A DNA stretch of 64,000 nt from Smittia aterrima (taxonomy: Eukaryota > Arthropoda > Insecta > Diptera > Chironomidae), in NCBI GenBank assembly GCA_033063855.1, contig CP093829.1, forward strand, positions 15,965,537-16,029,536, written 5' to 3'. The translations under genes and the position numbers were made by a program. Of this stretch, positions 1 through 11,198 are shown piece after piece (positions within the stretch are counted from its first letter, which is position 1; every line of letters starts with the position of its first letter). The notes beneath the pieces were generated by a model, which saw only the letters and a program-made list of their open reading frames with translations, did no database searches and was not told the origin of the DNA.

Positions 1-3000
1 ACTAAATTTATTCAGGTAAATGAGCGTTTAACAAAATGCTTTTGTTCGATTTAAGATTTTTAAATTTATGTCATCAGGAACTTCGCAAAGCTTTTGCTCC
101 TTATGGACTCATGTTAAGTACTTCAATCTCTGGCTACAAAGAAATCATTGTGAAATCTTATGACTTGAAAGAGCTTTCAAATGCTGTCGATTTTATGACT
201 GTGATGACTTATGATTATCATGGATCATGGGAAACAGAAACTGGTCACGTGAGGTGAGCTTTTGAAAATAAATTTAGGTGATCAGTCGTTTAATATTTTC
301 TTCTCTCAAAAAGTCCACTTTATGGCGACGAAAAGGACAAGTACCCTCAATACAACACTGATTACGCATTGAAATTATTAATGAAGCTTGGAGCTGATAG
401 AGAAAAACTCGTCGTAGGAATTCCATTCTACGGTCAAACGTTCAGTCTCTCGAACAAAAAAGCAAATCAAGGTTTTAACAGTCCTAGCGATGGCCCTGGT
501 GAGCCTGGAGAGGTGACAAATCAACCAGGAATGTTGGCTTACAACGAAATTTGTAATCGCTTGAGACGACCAGGTTGGACATTAGGAAAAGATCCAAGCG
601 GAAAAGCTGGACCTTATGCTACAAGTTCCAACCAATGGGTTGGATTCGATGATGTCACCACTGTAACTTTGAAGACGAAATATGTAATGAACGCTGGTTA
701 TGGAGGTATCGCTGCTTGGACTGTTGATCTCGATGATTTTATGAATCGCTGTTGTCTTGAGTCCTTCCCACTTTTGCGTGCAATCAATCGAGCTTTGGGA
801 CGTCTCAACACCCCTGAACCTACAGGAAATAATTGTCAACGTCCTCCAGCTCCAGTTACGCCAACTCCTCCTGTCATGTCTGCGACAGTTGACACAGGAG
901 CAGCCGGAATTCCTAATCAATCAACAACACAAAGTGAACAATATCCAAGTCAGTCGTCAACTACATCGTCATGGTGGACTCAACCTTCAACAACAAAACG
1001 TCAGACTCGACCTTCATCTGCTTACGTTTCGACGACAACCACGACGACTCGACGAACAACAAGCACAACAACTCGTCGCACAACGACACCAGAATATTCC
1101 GATGAAGCAGGAACATCAATTCCGGTTCCTGTTAATGTCATGCCAGTCTCTATCGACGGCCCTTGCGAAGCTGGAGAGTACAAAGCTCATCCTACAAAGT
1201 GCAGTGACTACCTGGTCTGCTCAAACAATAAATTCATCATACAATATTGTCCAGGAGGCCTTCATTGGAATAACCAAAACAATCATTGTGATTGGCCTTC
1301 TGGTGCACAATGCACGGTAGCAAATGATCCTGCTCAAGCTACAACGAAACGACCAGTCAACACTCGACGAACAACAGCAGCAACTCAATATACAACGCAG
1401 ACGACTCAACAAACAACTCCGAGACGAACGACAACGACGATGAGAACAACAACGCCGCGACAAACAACTCCAGCCACTCGTCGTACAACTCGCTACACAA
1501 CACAAGAACAAACAACGATGCGTCCGACTTATTACGAGACTACGACACAATACTACACAACAACTTCGAAACGACCAAGCAAGAGAACTTGTGTTAATGG
1601 AGTTTATTACCCACACAAGGATTGTAGGAAATATTACGTCTGCAATAATGGAAAGCGAACGCCAGGAACTTGTCCCGAAGGAACTCAATTTAGTCCAAAC
1701 TTGATGACTTGTGACTTTGAAGAGAATGTGCGATGCGTGTCGAAGAAGAAGTATTTGAATTTGTTGGTGCAACAGTATAAACGTTCAGGCATTTTCAATG
1801 CCGCACTTTTGAGAGCTTCTGAAGGTGATCCTTGTGATGAAGGAATTAGTTTCCACGCTTATCCTGGAAAATGCTCGAGCTATTTGGAATGTGTCCATCA
1901 TAACATGATGACTCGTGACTGTGCTGAAGGACTTTTCTTTGATCCGTCGATGAACATTTGTAATTGGTCAAATCAAGTTGATTGTAAGAACAGCGATGAT
2001 TCTGAAACGAACGAAATTGATGTAGAGGACGAAGAAGAAACTGAAGGCGATGATGAAGATCAGAAACCAGAAGAAGAAATTCATACAGGAGATAGCGATA
2101 ATCAAATTCCTGAATTTGAATTCAATAACAACGCTAATAAACCTACATCAACGACTACACTTCCTTCTTCAACTTCCATGCGACCAGTCAGTACGTCATC
2201 TTTCCAAACGATTGAAGTTCCTGAAAACGTTGAACCACTCAATGGCGAATACAAACTCGTTTGTTACTTCACGAACTGGGCTTGGTATCGTCCTGGCTTA
2301 GGAAAATATCTCCCTGATAATATCGACGAGAACTTATGTACTCACATTGTTTATGGCTTCGCTGTTCTCAACTACGACGAGCTCACAATCAAAACGCACG
2401 ACTCGTGGGCTGACATTGATAACAAATTCTATGATCGCGTTGTTGCCTTCAAGGAAAAAGGTGTCAAGGTTACGTTGGCCATTGGTGGATGGAACGACTC
2501 GGCTGGTGACAAATACAGTCGACTCGTTAGAAGCTCAGCTGCTCGCGCCAAGTTCATTCGACACGTTATTGAATTTTTGGAAAAATATGGATTTGAAGGT
2601 GAGAGAAAAAGTGAATTGAGTTTAACTTTTACTAATATTTTAAATTCTAGGTCTCGATCTCGATTGGGAATATCCAAAGTGCTGGCAAGTTGATTGTAGC
2701 AAAGGTCATCCCGATGAAAAAGAAAATTTCGCAGCTTTCGTTCGAGAGCTTTCGGAAGCTTTTAGACCTCGCGGGCTTTTGCTTTCATCTGCTGTTTCTC
2801 CGAGTAAAACTGTGATTGACGCTGGTTATGATGTTCCAACTCTTGCTAAATATTTTGATTGGATTGCTGTGATGTGTTATGATTATCACGGTCAGTGGGA
2901 TAAGAAGACTGGACACGTTGCGCCATTGTACGAACATCCAGAAGATGAAGTTGATTTCTTCAACTCTGTAAGACGATTTTTAGAAATTTAAGTTCAGGAA

Positions 3001-6000
3001 AAAATGGTTTTTTCTCAATTTCAGGATTACACAATGCGTTACTGGATCAAGCTTGGAGCACCACCAAGCAAACTTGTGATGGGAATGCCTTTGTATGGAC
3101 AATCCTTCACTCTTGCTGATCCGAAGAACAACGGATTAAACGCAAAGGCTCCTGGGCCAGGACAAGCTGGAGAATTTACAAGAGCTGCAGGTTTCCTGTC
3201 CTATTATGAAATTTGTGATAGAATCTTTAACAAAGGATGGACAGTTGTGCAAGATCCTGACGGTCGTATTGGTCCTTATGCCTACAAAGGAAATCAATGG
3301 GTTTCGTTTGATGATCAAGCGACTCTTCGTAGGAAAACTCAGTTCATCAAGGAACTTGGAATTGGCGGTGGAATGATTTGGTAAGAAATTAAAGGGCTTT
3401 AACGTTACTTGAACTACAACTTGAGATAAATTGCAGGGCTTTGGATTTGGACGATTTCAAGAACCGATGCGGTCAAGGAAAGCATCCACTCTTGAAAATA
3501 ATTCATGCTGAGTTACAGAATCCCGATCACTCAGGCGTTCAACGTGAGTTATTGAAATTTCAAAATTATTTTCATCCTAAACCTTTTTTGGTTTCAGCTC
3601 CTGATAATAATGAATCAGAAAACGAGCCAGATGAAGAAGATCCAATTGATATTGAATCACCAATTGATGTTCCACAACCTCCTGAAGTCTCACTAAATGG
3701 AATTGGTGACAAGGAAGAAATCGAGCCACATGATCCAATTGAAACAGAAGTTAACATTGATGGAAATCCAGACGACGACGAAGATGAAGACGAAGAAGAA
3801 GATGAGGATGAAGACGAAAATGGAAATGAAATCGTACCAAACGATGACTTGGACTTTAAGGTCGTCTGCTACTTCACTAATTGGGCTTGGTATCGTCAAG
3901 GAATTGGAAAGTTTGTTCCTGAGGATATCGACCCAGAACTTTGCACGCACATCGTTTATGGCTTTGCCGTTCTCAACAGAGACACACTTGTCATTCAACC
4001 ACATGACTCTTGGGCTGATATCGATAATCGTTTCTACGAACGTGTGGTTGAATTTAAACGACGTGGAGTCAAAGTGACGGTTGCAATTGGCGGATGGAAC
4101 GACTCAGCTGGCGACAAATACAGTCGATTGGTGAGAGACAGAGCTGCTCGTGCTAGATTCATCAAACACGTTGTTGAGTTCATTGAGAAATACGGATTTG
4201 ATGGATTGGATCTCGATTGGGAGTATCCAGTTTGTTGGCAAGTTGATTGTGACAAAGGAAAAGCTGACGAGAAAGAATATTTTGCACAGTTCGTTGAAGA
4301 ATTGTCTGCTGAATTGAAACCTCGAGGTCTTTTACTTTCGTCAGCCGTTTCTCCAAGCAAGAAGGTCATCGATGCTGGTTACGACATTCCTAGACTCTCT
4401 GAACACTTTGATTGGATCGCTGTGATGGCTTACGATTATCACGGTCAATGGGATAAAAAGACTGGACACGTTGCGCCAATGTACGAACATTCTGAAGATT
4501 GGGAAAGAACATTCAACGCTAATTTCTCGATCAATTACTGGCTTGAACGTGGAGCTGATCCACGTAAGATTATCATGGGCATGCCAATGTACGGCCAATC
4601 TTTCTCACTTGCTGAGCGAGGAAATACTGGATTAAACAGTCAAACTTACGGAGGCGGTGAGGCTGGACCTGAAACAAGAGCGAGAGGATTCTTGTCTTAT
4701 TATGAAGTGAGTTTCACGAAGAGAAATAAACTGTTTCAGAACTTTATAAAAAATCTTTCAATTTCAGATTTGCACAAACATCAGAAAGAAAAATTGGAAC
4801 GTCGTTCGTGATTTCAAGGGAAGAATTGGACCATATGCTTACTCTGGAGATCAATGGGTCTCGTTCGATGACACTCCAATGATTCGACATAAGAGTGAGT
4901 TCGTGAAAGCTTTAGGACTTGGTGGAGCGATGATATGGTGAGATTATAAAAGCAAATTTTTTGAAAATGAAACATAATTGGAAAACAAAATTTCAGGGCA
5001 CTAGATTTAGATGATTTCAAGAATGTTTGTGAATGCGAAGAATATCCTTTACTGAGAACAATCAACAGAGTTCTTCGAAAATATCCAGGTCCACATAACA
5101 GTTGCGTACTTGAACCGAAGAAATCGTTCAAACCATCTGTCACTCCAACCACAAAAACTCCGCTCGCTCCAACGAGAAAACCAGCCTCATCAACTCAACC
5201 ACCGATGACGACTATGTCTCAAAGAAGAACTACTTCAACTCAGCGACCAATGACTCCGGAATCTCCAAGAAAAACAACAGCGACTCCTCCTCGACGAACG
5301 ACAACTAAAGTTCCAACATTCATTGACGAAGTTCCTGCTTTCGATGATGAAGATGAATTTGAATGTGTAGAAGGAAAATTCTTTATTCCGCATGAAAGCG
5401 ATTGCAACAAATATTATCAATGCGATCATGGAAAGAAGCACGAACTGAGGTGAGTGTTGTTAAATATTTTCCAAGTATCATGTTTCAATTCGAATCAATT
5501 CAAGCTGCCCACCTGGACTCGTATGGAATCGCGACAAATGCGATTGGCCAGAAAACAGCGAATGCAAGTCAAGTGATCCAGAAGATGAAGATGAAGATGA
5601 TAACGATGTTGATTACGTTCCACCTCAAAAGCCTTCAACTCAACGGCCAACTGCCCGTCCATCTATTTCTACAACAGCAATTTACAATCGACCAACAGCT
5701 CCAACTTTAACAACTTCACGACCAACCAAACGTCCTGTAGTTAACGAATCGCCAGTTGTGTTGACAGGAAATGAAGAATATAAAATGGTTTGCTACTTTA
5801 CAAATTGGGCTTGGTATCGACCAGGCGTTGGAAAATATAAACCTGACGACATTGACTCAAATCTTTGCACGCACATCGTTTATGGCTTTGCTGTTCTGAA
5901 CAGAGACACTTTGACAATTAGAACTCACGACTCATGGGCTGACATTGACAACAAATTCTACGAAAGAGTTGCCGAGTTCAAACAGAAAGGAATAAAGGTA

Positions 6001-6979
6001 ACTTTAGCTATTGGCGGCTGGAACGATTCCCTTGGCGACAAATACAGTCGATTGGTTAGAGACGCAGCAGCTCGCGCAAGATTCATTAAGCACGCAATTG
6101 AGTTTATTTTGAAGTACGGTTTTGATGGATTGGATCTCGATTGGGAGTATCCAGTTTGTTGGCAAGTTGATTGTGACAAAGGAAAAGCTGACGAGAAAGA
6201 ATATTTCGCTCTTTTTGTGAAAGAGATTTCGCAAGCTTTCCGACCCGAAGGTTTATTGTTGTCAGCTGCCGTTTCTCCAAGTAAGAAGGTCATCGATGCC
6301 GGTTATGACATCCCAGCTGTTTCAAAATATTTCGATTGGATCGCTGTGATGTGTTACGATTATCACGGTCAATGGGATAAGAAGACTGGACATGTCGCGC
6401 CATTGTACGAGCATCCAGAAGATTGGGAAACAACGTTCAATGCTAACTTTACAATTCGCTACTGGATCGCAAAGGGTGCTCCACCTAAGAAACTCGTTTT
6501 GGGTATGCCAATGTACGGCCAATCTTTCTCATTGGAGAAAACAATGAACAATGGTTTGAACGCAATCGCACCGGGACCGGGACAAGCTGGAGAATTCACT
6601 AGAGCCGCAGGCTTCTTAGCTTTCTACGAGATCTGTGACAGAGTAAATCGCGGTGGATGGACTGTTGTGAGAGATCCCGAAGGCAGAATTGGTCCTTATG
6701 CTCATAATGATCGTCAATGGGTTTCGTACGATGATGTTGAGGATATTAGACGGAAGACACGGTTTGTTAAGGAAATGGGACTTGGTGGCGCTATGATCTG
6801 GTAAGTTTAAAATATTTTTTTATATAAATTTAATTTACTCAGTTTGTTTTTCAATCTTTAGGGCACTCGATCTCGACGATTTCCGTAACAGATGCGGTTG
6901 TGGTTTCCATCCACTACTGACAACAATCAACTTGGAACTCAACAGAATTACAACTTCACGACGATCCGATTGTACTTAA
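1..6979 (+). CDS. Cht10: Group II multi-domain chitinase (Cht10-like), 5'-truncated by window edge
   Basis: Secreted GH18 chitinase that degrades cuticular or peritrophic chitin, essential at moulting in insects (family knowledge). Phase-consistent exons: 1-15, 78-253, 314-2598, 2651-2967, 3025-3380, 3437-3543, 3598-4706, 4768-4937, 4997-5449, 5505-6800, 6862-6979, giving about 2,130 residues in the window. Order: C-terminal part of one GH18; Thr-rich linker; three CBM14 domains (about 1158-1316, 1582-1739, 1822-1988; six Cys each); GH18; acidic linker (3600-3840); GH18; CBM14 (5350-5572, split by an intron); final GH18. The catalytic motif DLDWEYP is intact in all three complete units: EGLDLDWEYP in the first, FDGLDLDWEYP in the other two. 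The partial first unit's active site lies upstream of the window. The order matches the C-terminal half of group II chitinases (GH18, three CBM14, GH18, GH18, CBM14, GH18). The 54-nt intron 3544-3597 is in frame and could be retained. Confidence 0.93.
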
Positions 6980-7134
6980 TTCAAGAAATATTTTTAAGGA
7001 GACTGAAATTTTAGAAACATTCGTTTTAGATTTAAGCACAAGAAGCCATAACTCAAAATTTTTAAAAGAAAATTATTTTTAAACAAAGTTATTGTGTTTA
7101 ATTTGTTCATGCGCAAAACGCGTGAGCAATGTCC

Positions 7135-7140
7135 AATAAA
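7135..7140 (+). terminator. Chitinase polyadenylation signal
   Basis: AATAAA lies about 155 bp after the chitinase stop codon and before the next gene's start. It is the only canonical signal seen in that 3' flank. Confidence 0.6.
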
Positions 7141-7302
7141 GAAATTATTCTAAAAAACGACTTTTATGGGTTGAATGGATTATTAAAATTACTGAGTAAA
7201 CTTTTATTTTCATTGCTTTCCCGACTTCCGAAAATATTTTCAGCCATTACTGTTTTGAAAGTTAACTTGATCGGAAGTGTGTTCAAGTTTTGTGCTTTTT
7301 CA

Positions 7303-7980
7303 ATGGGATTTTTTAGAAGTGGATTTTTAATCATCGCTGTTGCGGTCTCGTTTACAGTTTATTGCCAACAAGGTAATTTTTAAGTGAAAGTTAAATGAAG
7401 GAACCGTCAAAGCTATTTCTTCGTTTAGTAAATGCTCTCAAGTGCTGGCGTTGCTCTACAGAACTCGGAAAGTCAGAATTCTGCAAGGATCCTTTTAATC
7501 CTAGTAACATCACTAAAGAAGTGAGTTGCACCGTCATTTGTAGTTAGTTTAATCAATTTTGCTTTCCTCGGTTCATAGCAAAGAGCATCAAGTTACATCG
7601 AGTGCAAAATATTAATCAAACATGATATTAAATCAACGCGTCCAGTTTGCAAGAAAATGGAATTATCGAGTAAGACTTTCGAGAAGTCCTATCATTTACT
7701 AATTTCGAATGTTTCAGTTAATGGGAAAATTGAATTTTGGAGATCTTGCGCATGGGAAAACTTTACAACGCCTGCTGATAATTGCCTAAGATCGATGACA
7801 AGTTCGTCCATTAAAACAAAGTTCTGCGAAACTTGTGATAGCGACGGTGAGTTCCGATTAATATAAATGAATAATTTTCTTAAGATTTACTGAAACTTTT
7901 ATCACGAAGGTTGTAACACAGCGGCGAAAACGAAAATCTCTCTTCTCATGTCAATCATTGCATTCATTTTACTTTTATAG
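7303..7980 (+). CDS. Ly6/uPAR three-finger GPI-anchored protein (Ly6-1)
   Basis: Small extracellular three-finger protein, probably tethered to the outer membrane by a GPI anchor. Insect relatives modulate channels, receptors and septate junctions (family knowledge); the specific role is unknown. Exons: 7303-7372, 7429-7520, 7579-7669, 7718-7846, 7910-7980, with the first intron in phase 1. Residues 1-20 form a signal peptide (MGFFRSGFLIIAVAV...). The mature part has ten Cys, starting ALKCWRC and ending CETCDSDGCN, the Ly6 hallmark CN end. The C-terminal tail is hydrophobic (LLMSIIAFILLL), as expected for GPI attachment. Exon structure matches Ly6-3 at 13941, its closest relative here. An AATAAA lies near 8110. 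Confidence 0.88.
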
Positions 7981-8300
7981 TATTTCTTATCATCTACAAT
8001 GTTAATTTAATCGATTAATTCTCCCACAAATACTTTTAAAGCAAAGAAATAATTTGGGAGCTCCATGCAAACAGTTTGCATCTTGAAGCAATTCAAAATT
8101 ATTTTTGGTAATAAAAAGTATAAATCACACGAAAGTCAAGTTGTCGCAAATCTGAATTCGACGAAGCGATTAAAATTGAAAAATAAATGCGCAATAAAAA
8201 TTGAGAAATCTAACAAGAAGATGTTTTGTGATTGAGATTTAAGTTCATGAGAATTTGCTCACCTGTGTCTTTTAGACTTTTCGTTCTATCACAAGTTAAA

Positions 8301-8739
8301 ATGGCAAGAAGCGTAGTTTTTTTTCTAACAGCGTTGATTTTAATGGCCGTCTTTCTTGGTCCTGGTGAGTTCAAGTATAAATTTAGAAATGAAGCTTTTC
8401 TATTGAATTCTTGTAGTTCAAACGTTGAAAAGTTGGCGATGCTCGAAATCAAGCATTTTGTGATTTTTCGTTCGACTCGATAAGTTTAACCGAGGAAGTG
8501 AGCAGATTCTTACAATATCAAGTTCAATTAATTGATAAGAAATTTTTCACAGGCTCTTAGATGGTATTATGTAGACTGCAACCTGTAAAAAAGTTAAACA
8601 ATCGAGTGAGTTAAAGTTCAGAATTTATTTCTCAATTTTTATTCTGTTTTCTAATCTTTAAGTTTATAATGAAACGGTTACAACAAGATCTTGCGCCTTT
8701 CAAGACGTCAACGCAAAATCTGATGATTGCGTGAACCAA
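8301..8739 (+). pseudogene. Decayed Ly6 copy
   Basis: An ATG and signal-peptide exon (8301 to about 8366; MARSVVFFLTALILMAVF) with a good donor is followed by three recognisable exon remnants in the order of the intact Ly6 neighbours. Remnant 2 (about 8418-8499) keeps TLK..WRCS but has Ser in place of the first framework Cys, reaches a TGA, and resumes FCD..FD..SLTEE in another frame. Remnant 3 (about 8553-8590) reads ALRWYYVDCNL then a stop. Remnant 4 (about 8663-8739) reads NETVTTRSCAFQDV. The last exon and GPI tail are absent before the GRHPR gene on the other strand (stop at 8802). Multiple independent lesions argue against a sequencing error. Closest intact relative: Ly6-3. Confidence 0.82.
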
Positions 8740-8801
8740 GTGAGAAAATCAAAATTCAAAGAGAGAAATAGAGTGAACATTTGTTTACTAAAAAGCAAAA
8801 T

Positions 8802-9794
8802 TCAGTAAGCAGCTGAATGCATTGGTTCATCTGCCAGACCAGCGAGAACGTTGATTGCTCCAACTTTGGCCATATCGATGCGTGTCCTAACCGTGGCCGA
8901 GCCTAAATGCGGGATGATGACGCAATTAGGCAAGGTCATCAAAGGATGAGTTGGAGGTAACGGCTCTGGTGACATTACATCTAAGCCAGCCGCAAAGATT
9001 TTTCCTGTTTTCAATGCATCGTAGAGTGCTTCTTGATCTACGACGTCTCCTCTAGCTATGTTAATGAGAACACTTGTAGGTTTCATTCTTGCAAAGACTT
9101 CTGAGTTAAACATTTTCTTCGTTTCAGGTGTCAGTGGACAAATGATGAAAATGAAATCGCTTTTCTCAGTCAATTCCTTAAAAGGGACGAACTGAGCACC
9201 AAACTTTTCAGCTTCCGGTTTCTTATTATGACCGCAATACAAGAATTGTCCGACATCAAATCCTTGGAGTCGCTTGGCAATTGTTTGCCCGATTCCACCA
9301 AATCCAACTATTCCAACAGTTGAATCGCGAATTTCATATCCTCCCATCCATTGAGCTCGTTTCTCCCACTGTGAATTTTCAATTTTCAAGCGACCCTCAT
9401 GAAAACGCCTTGAAGCAGCGATGGCAAGTCCTACTCCAATGTCAGCGACTGCGTCGTTCAAAACTGTTGGTGTGTAGCCTAGTGGAATCTTACGTCGCTT
9501 AACTTCATCGAGATCAACGTAGTCAATTCCAACCGACATCGTCGACAAAGATTTTAGTTGAGGTCCAGCAGCGTCGAGAGCAGCAGCATCGAGTGTTTGA
9601 TGACTTGCCCAATATATTCCGTCGACTCCTTTCGCTTTAGCGAGAATTTCTTCTCTTGTATTCGTTTCGCAAATCGTCACATCGCACTTCTCACGAAGAA
9701 TCTTCAAACCTTCCTCTGGGACGTCGTTGTGAGTGACGAGAACCTTTGGTCGCCAATTCGGATTCTTAAACACAAAATTTCTCAAAGGCACCAT
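8802..9794 (-). CDS. GRHPR: Glyoxylate/hydroxypyruvate reductase, paralogue 1
   Basis: D-isomer 2-hydroxyacid dehydrogenase that reduces glyoxylate and hydroxypyruvate with NAD(P)H, in the cytosol or mitochondria. A single 330-residue coding exon, close to the usual 320-330. The N-terminal substrate lobe opens RPKVLVTHNDVPEEGL. The dinucleotide fold carries GIVGFGGIGQTIAKRL (about residues 160-175). The catalytic Arg (INIARGDVVDQEALYDAL), Glu (MSPEPLPPTHPL) and His (IIPHLGSAT) are all present. The start MVPLRNFVFKNPNW is preceded by an acceptor-like CAG near 9807, so a non-coding 5' exon is likely upstream. Paralogue 2 has an intron just before the catalytic His; this copy does not. It sits between a dead and a live Ly6 gene. 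Confidence 0.92.
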   Translation of the reverse strand: MVPLRNFVFKNPNWRPKVLVTHNDVPEEGLKILREKCDVTICETNTREEILAKAKGVDGIYWASHQTLDAAALDAAGPQLKSLSTMSVGIDYVDLDEVKRRKIPLGYTPTVLNDAVADIGVGLAIAASRRFHEGRLKIENSQWEKRAQWMGGYEIRDSTVGIVGFGGIGQTIAKRLQGFDVGQFLYCGHNKKPEAEKFGAQFVPFKELTEKSDFIFIICPLTPETKKMFNSEVFARMKPTSVLINIARGDVVDQEALYDALKTGKIFAAGLDVMSPEPLPPTHPLMTLPNCVIIPHLGSATVRTRIDMAKVGAINVLAGLADEPMHSAAY

Positions 9795-10232
9795 GATGAT
9801 TACTGCGAATGAAAAGAAATAAAGAAACTTATGAGTCGATAGAAACTTCTAGTTGTGAGAGAAGAGATAACTGAGGGTCGAATGGATATGATGTGAAGTC
9901 ATAAACATATTAGCCACAGCTCGAGAGAATTCGCAAGTCAAACTAACTTCCCAACAATTCTTATCGCAAACACACAATGAGGCAATTCACTAACAACTTG
10001 AGAACTTAATTGCTCGCTCTCTCTGTCTACTTTGATAAGACTCAACAACCTGACCACCTCAACAAATGAAAACGCACACAAATCTTCTTGACCTTTCGCT
10101 TTTTAGTGCTCCCGAAGCTCACGAAAACAACTAAATTTTGAATCAACAGAATGATAAGAACTTTCGTGAATGAAAAAGAAATGATACGAAATCAGTGTTT
10201 ACTGAAATTTCTTTGAGAAAAGATCATTCGAA
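9795..10232. other. Intergenic region between divergent GRHPR-1 and Ly6-2
   Basis: No ORF of interest. It must hold the promoter and probable 5' untranslated exon of GRHPR-1 (minus strand) and the promoter of Ly6-2 (plus strand). No clear TATA box was identified. Confidence 0.5.
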
Positions 10233-10716
10233 ATGCTTCGAATTTGCTTGGCATTGATTTTAATTCTTTCTATTTCATCCTGTGAGTTTCCTTTTGAATA
10301 TCTCGTGACTTATAATTTCACGCACATTTTCAGCTTTTGCCTTAAAGTGTTGGACATGCACAAGTTTATCGGATTTCTGCGGCGATCCATTCAGAGGCAA
10401 TTCGTCTCATGACTTTGACCTGTCAGCAGTTAAAGAATGCGAAAAGCCGGCGTACTCGTCACTCAGAAGCTTCAACGAGCCAGTTTGTCTGAAAACGACA
10501 ATTTTCTACCAAGCCACAAATCGAACTGTGATTTATAGAATGTGCGACTGGGACAGTGATAAGAGTTCGTGTCATAAGAAAAAAGGAAACATTGATGCTG
10601 TGATTAAGTTCTGTGGCACTTGTCTAACAGATTCATGCAACCATGGGAGCAAAGTTCAAGTGTACAGTTTCATGATTCTTTTTCTTGTTTCTTTAAATCT
10701 TCTGTCGAGAAAATAA
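10233..10716 (+). CDS. Ly6/three-finger GPI-anchored protein (Ly6-2)
   Basis: Two coding exons, 10233-10281 and 10334-10716, joined in phase 1 exactly after the signal peptide (MLRICLALILILSIS), as in the other Ly6 genes here. The mature protein has ten Cys: ALKCWTC, FCGDPF, ECEKP, VCLKT, MCDWD, SCHKK, FCGTC and a final SCNHG, giving the Cys-Asn end of the Ly6 fold. The C-terminus (YSFMILFLVSLNLLSRK) is a GPI-type hydrophobic tail. Unlike Ly6-1 and Ly6-3, the mature domain is encoded by one exon, so introns have been lost or this is another subfamily. A polyadenylation signal (AATAAA, about 10712) overlaps the stop codon. Confidence 0.88.
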
Positions 10717-10785
10717 AATTTCATTCAATCAAAGAAAGTTCAAATATTTTCAATCCTTCAAAATTTTATTAAACTCAATGTCCAA

Positions 10786-11034
10786 TCAGAAATAGCGATT
10801 GCCACACTTGTCGTACATTTCCTGATACATCACATCGGGAATATTTGGAGTGCGTCGTTTGAGATTCCATGTCCGCTTGACCTCGTCCGTGCTTGTGTAG
10901 CAAATAATTGGCCGACTGCTCCAGTAAAGATATTGCGATGGAACCGGAAGGTTTGGTCCACAGAAAGGCTGATCCGGGCCACAAACCATGTGAGTATGAA
11001 TTTTCTTTTGCTGACAGCAGCAAGTGCAAACCAT
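10786..11034 (-). CDS. Small Cys-rich protein, unrecognised
   Basis: 82-residue ORF starting MVCTCCCQQKKIHTHMVCG with eight Cys (a CTCCC cluster, then single Cys spread to KCGNRYF at the end). No signal peptide, membrane segment or family I recognise. A minus-strand AATAAA lies just downstream (about 10764-10770), facing the signal of the convergent Ly6-2 gene, which supports transcription. The ATG is preceded by a T/A-rich run that could also be an intron, so an upstream exon is possible. The basic middle (EVKRTWNLKRRTP) and Cys pairs might suggest metal binding, but that is a guess. Confidence 0.5.
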   Translation of the reverse strand: MVCTCCCQQKKIHTHMVCGPDQPFCGPNLPVPSQYLYWSSRPIICYTSTDEVKRTWNLKRRTPNIPDVMYQEMYDKCGNRYF

Positions 11035-11198
11035 TTTAAATTTTTTTTTAAAAAAATTTTATTCTTAACGAGAAATTTAGTTGTTTACTCGACGAGAGAC
11101 GAAGTTTGAATAAATGAATTCTCGAGAAGGTTTCAAATGAGAATTTCAAAGTCGACTGAGATAATTTGGTAAGAAATATTTATTGAAATAAAATTGTT

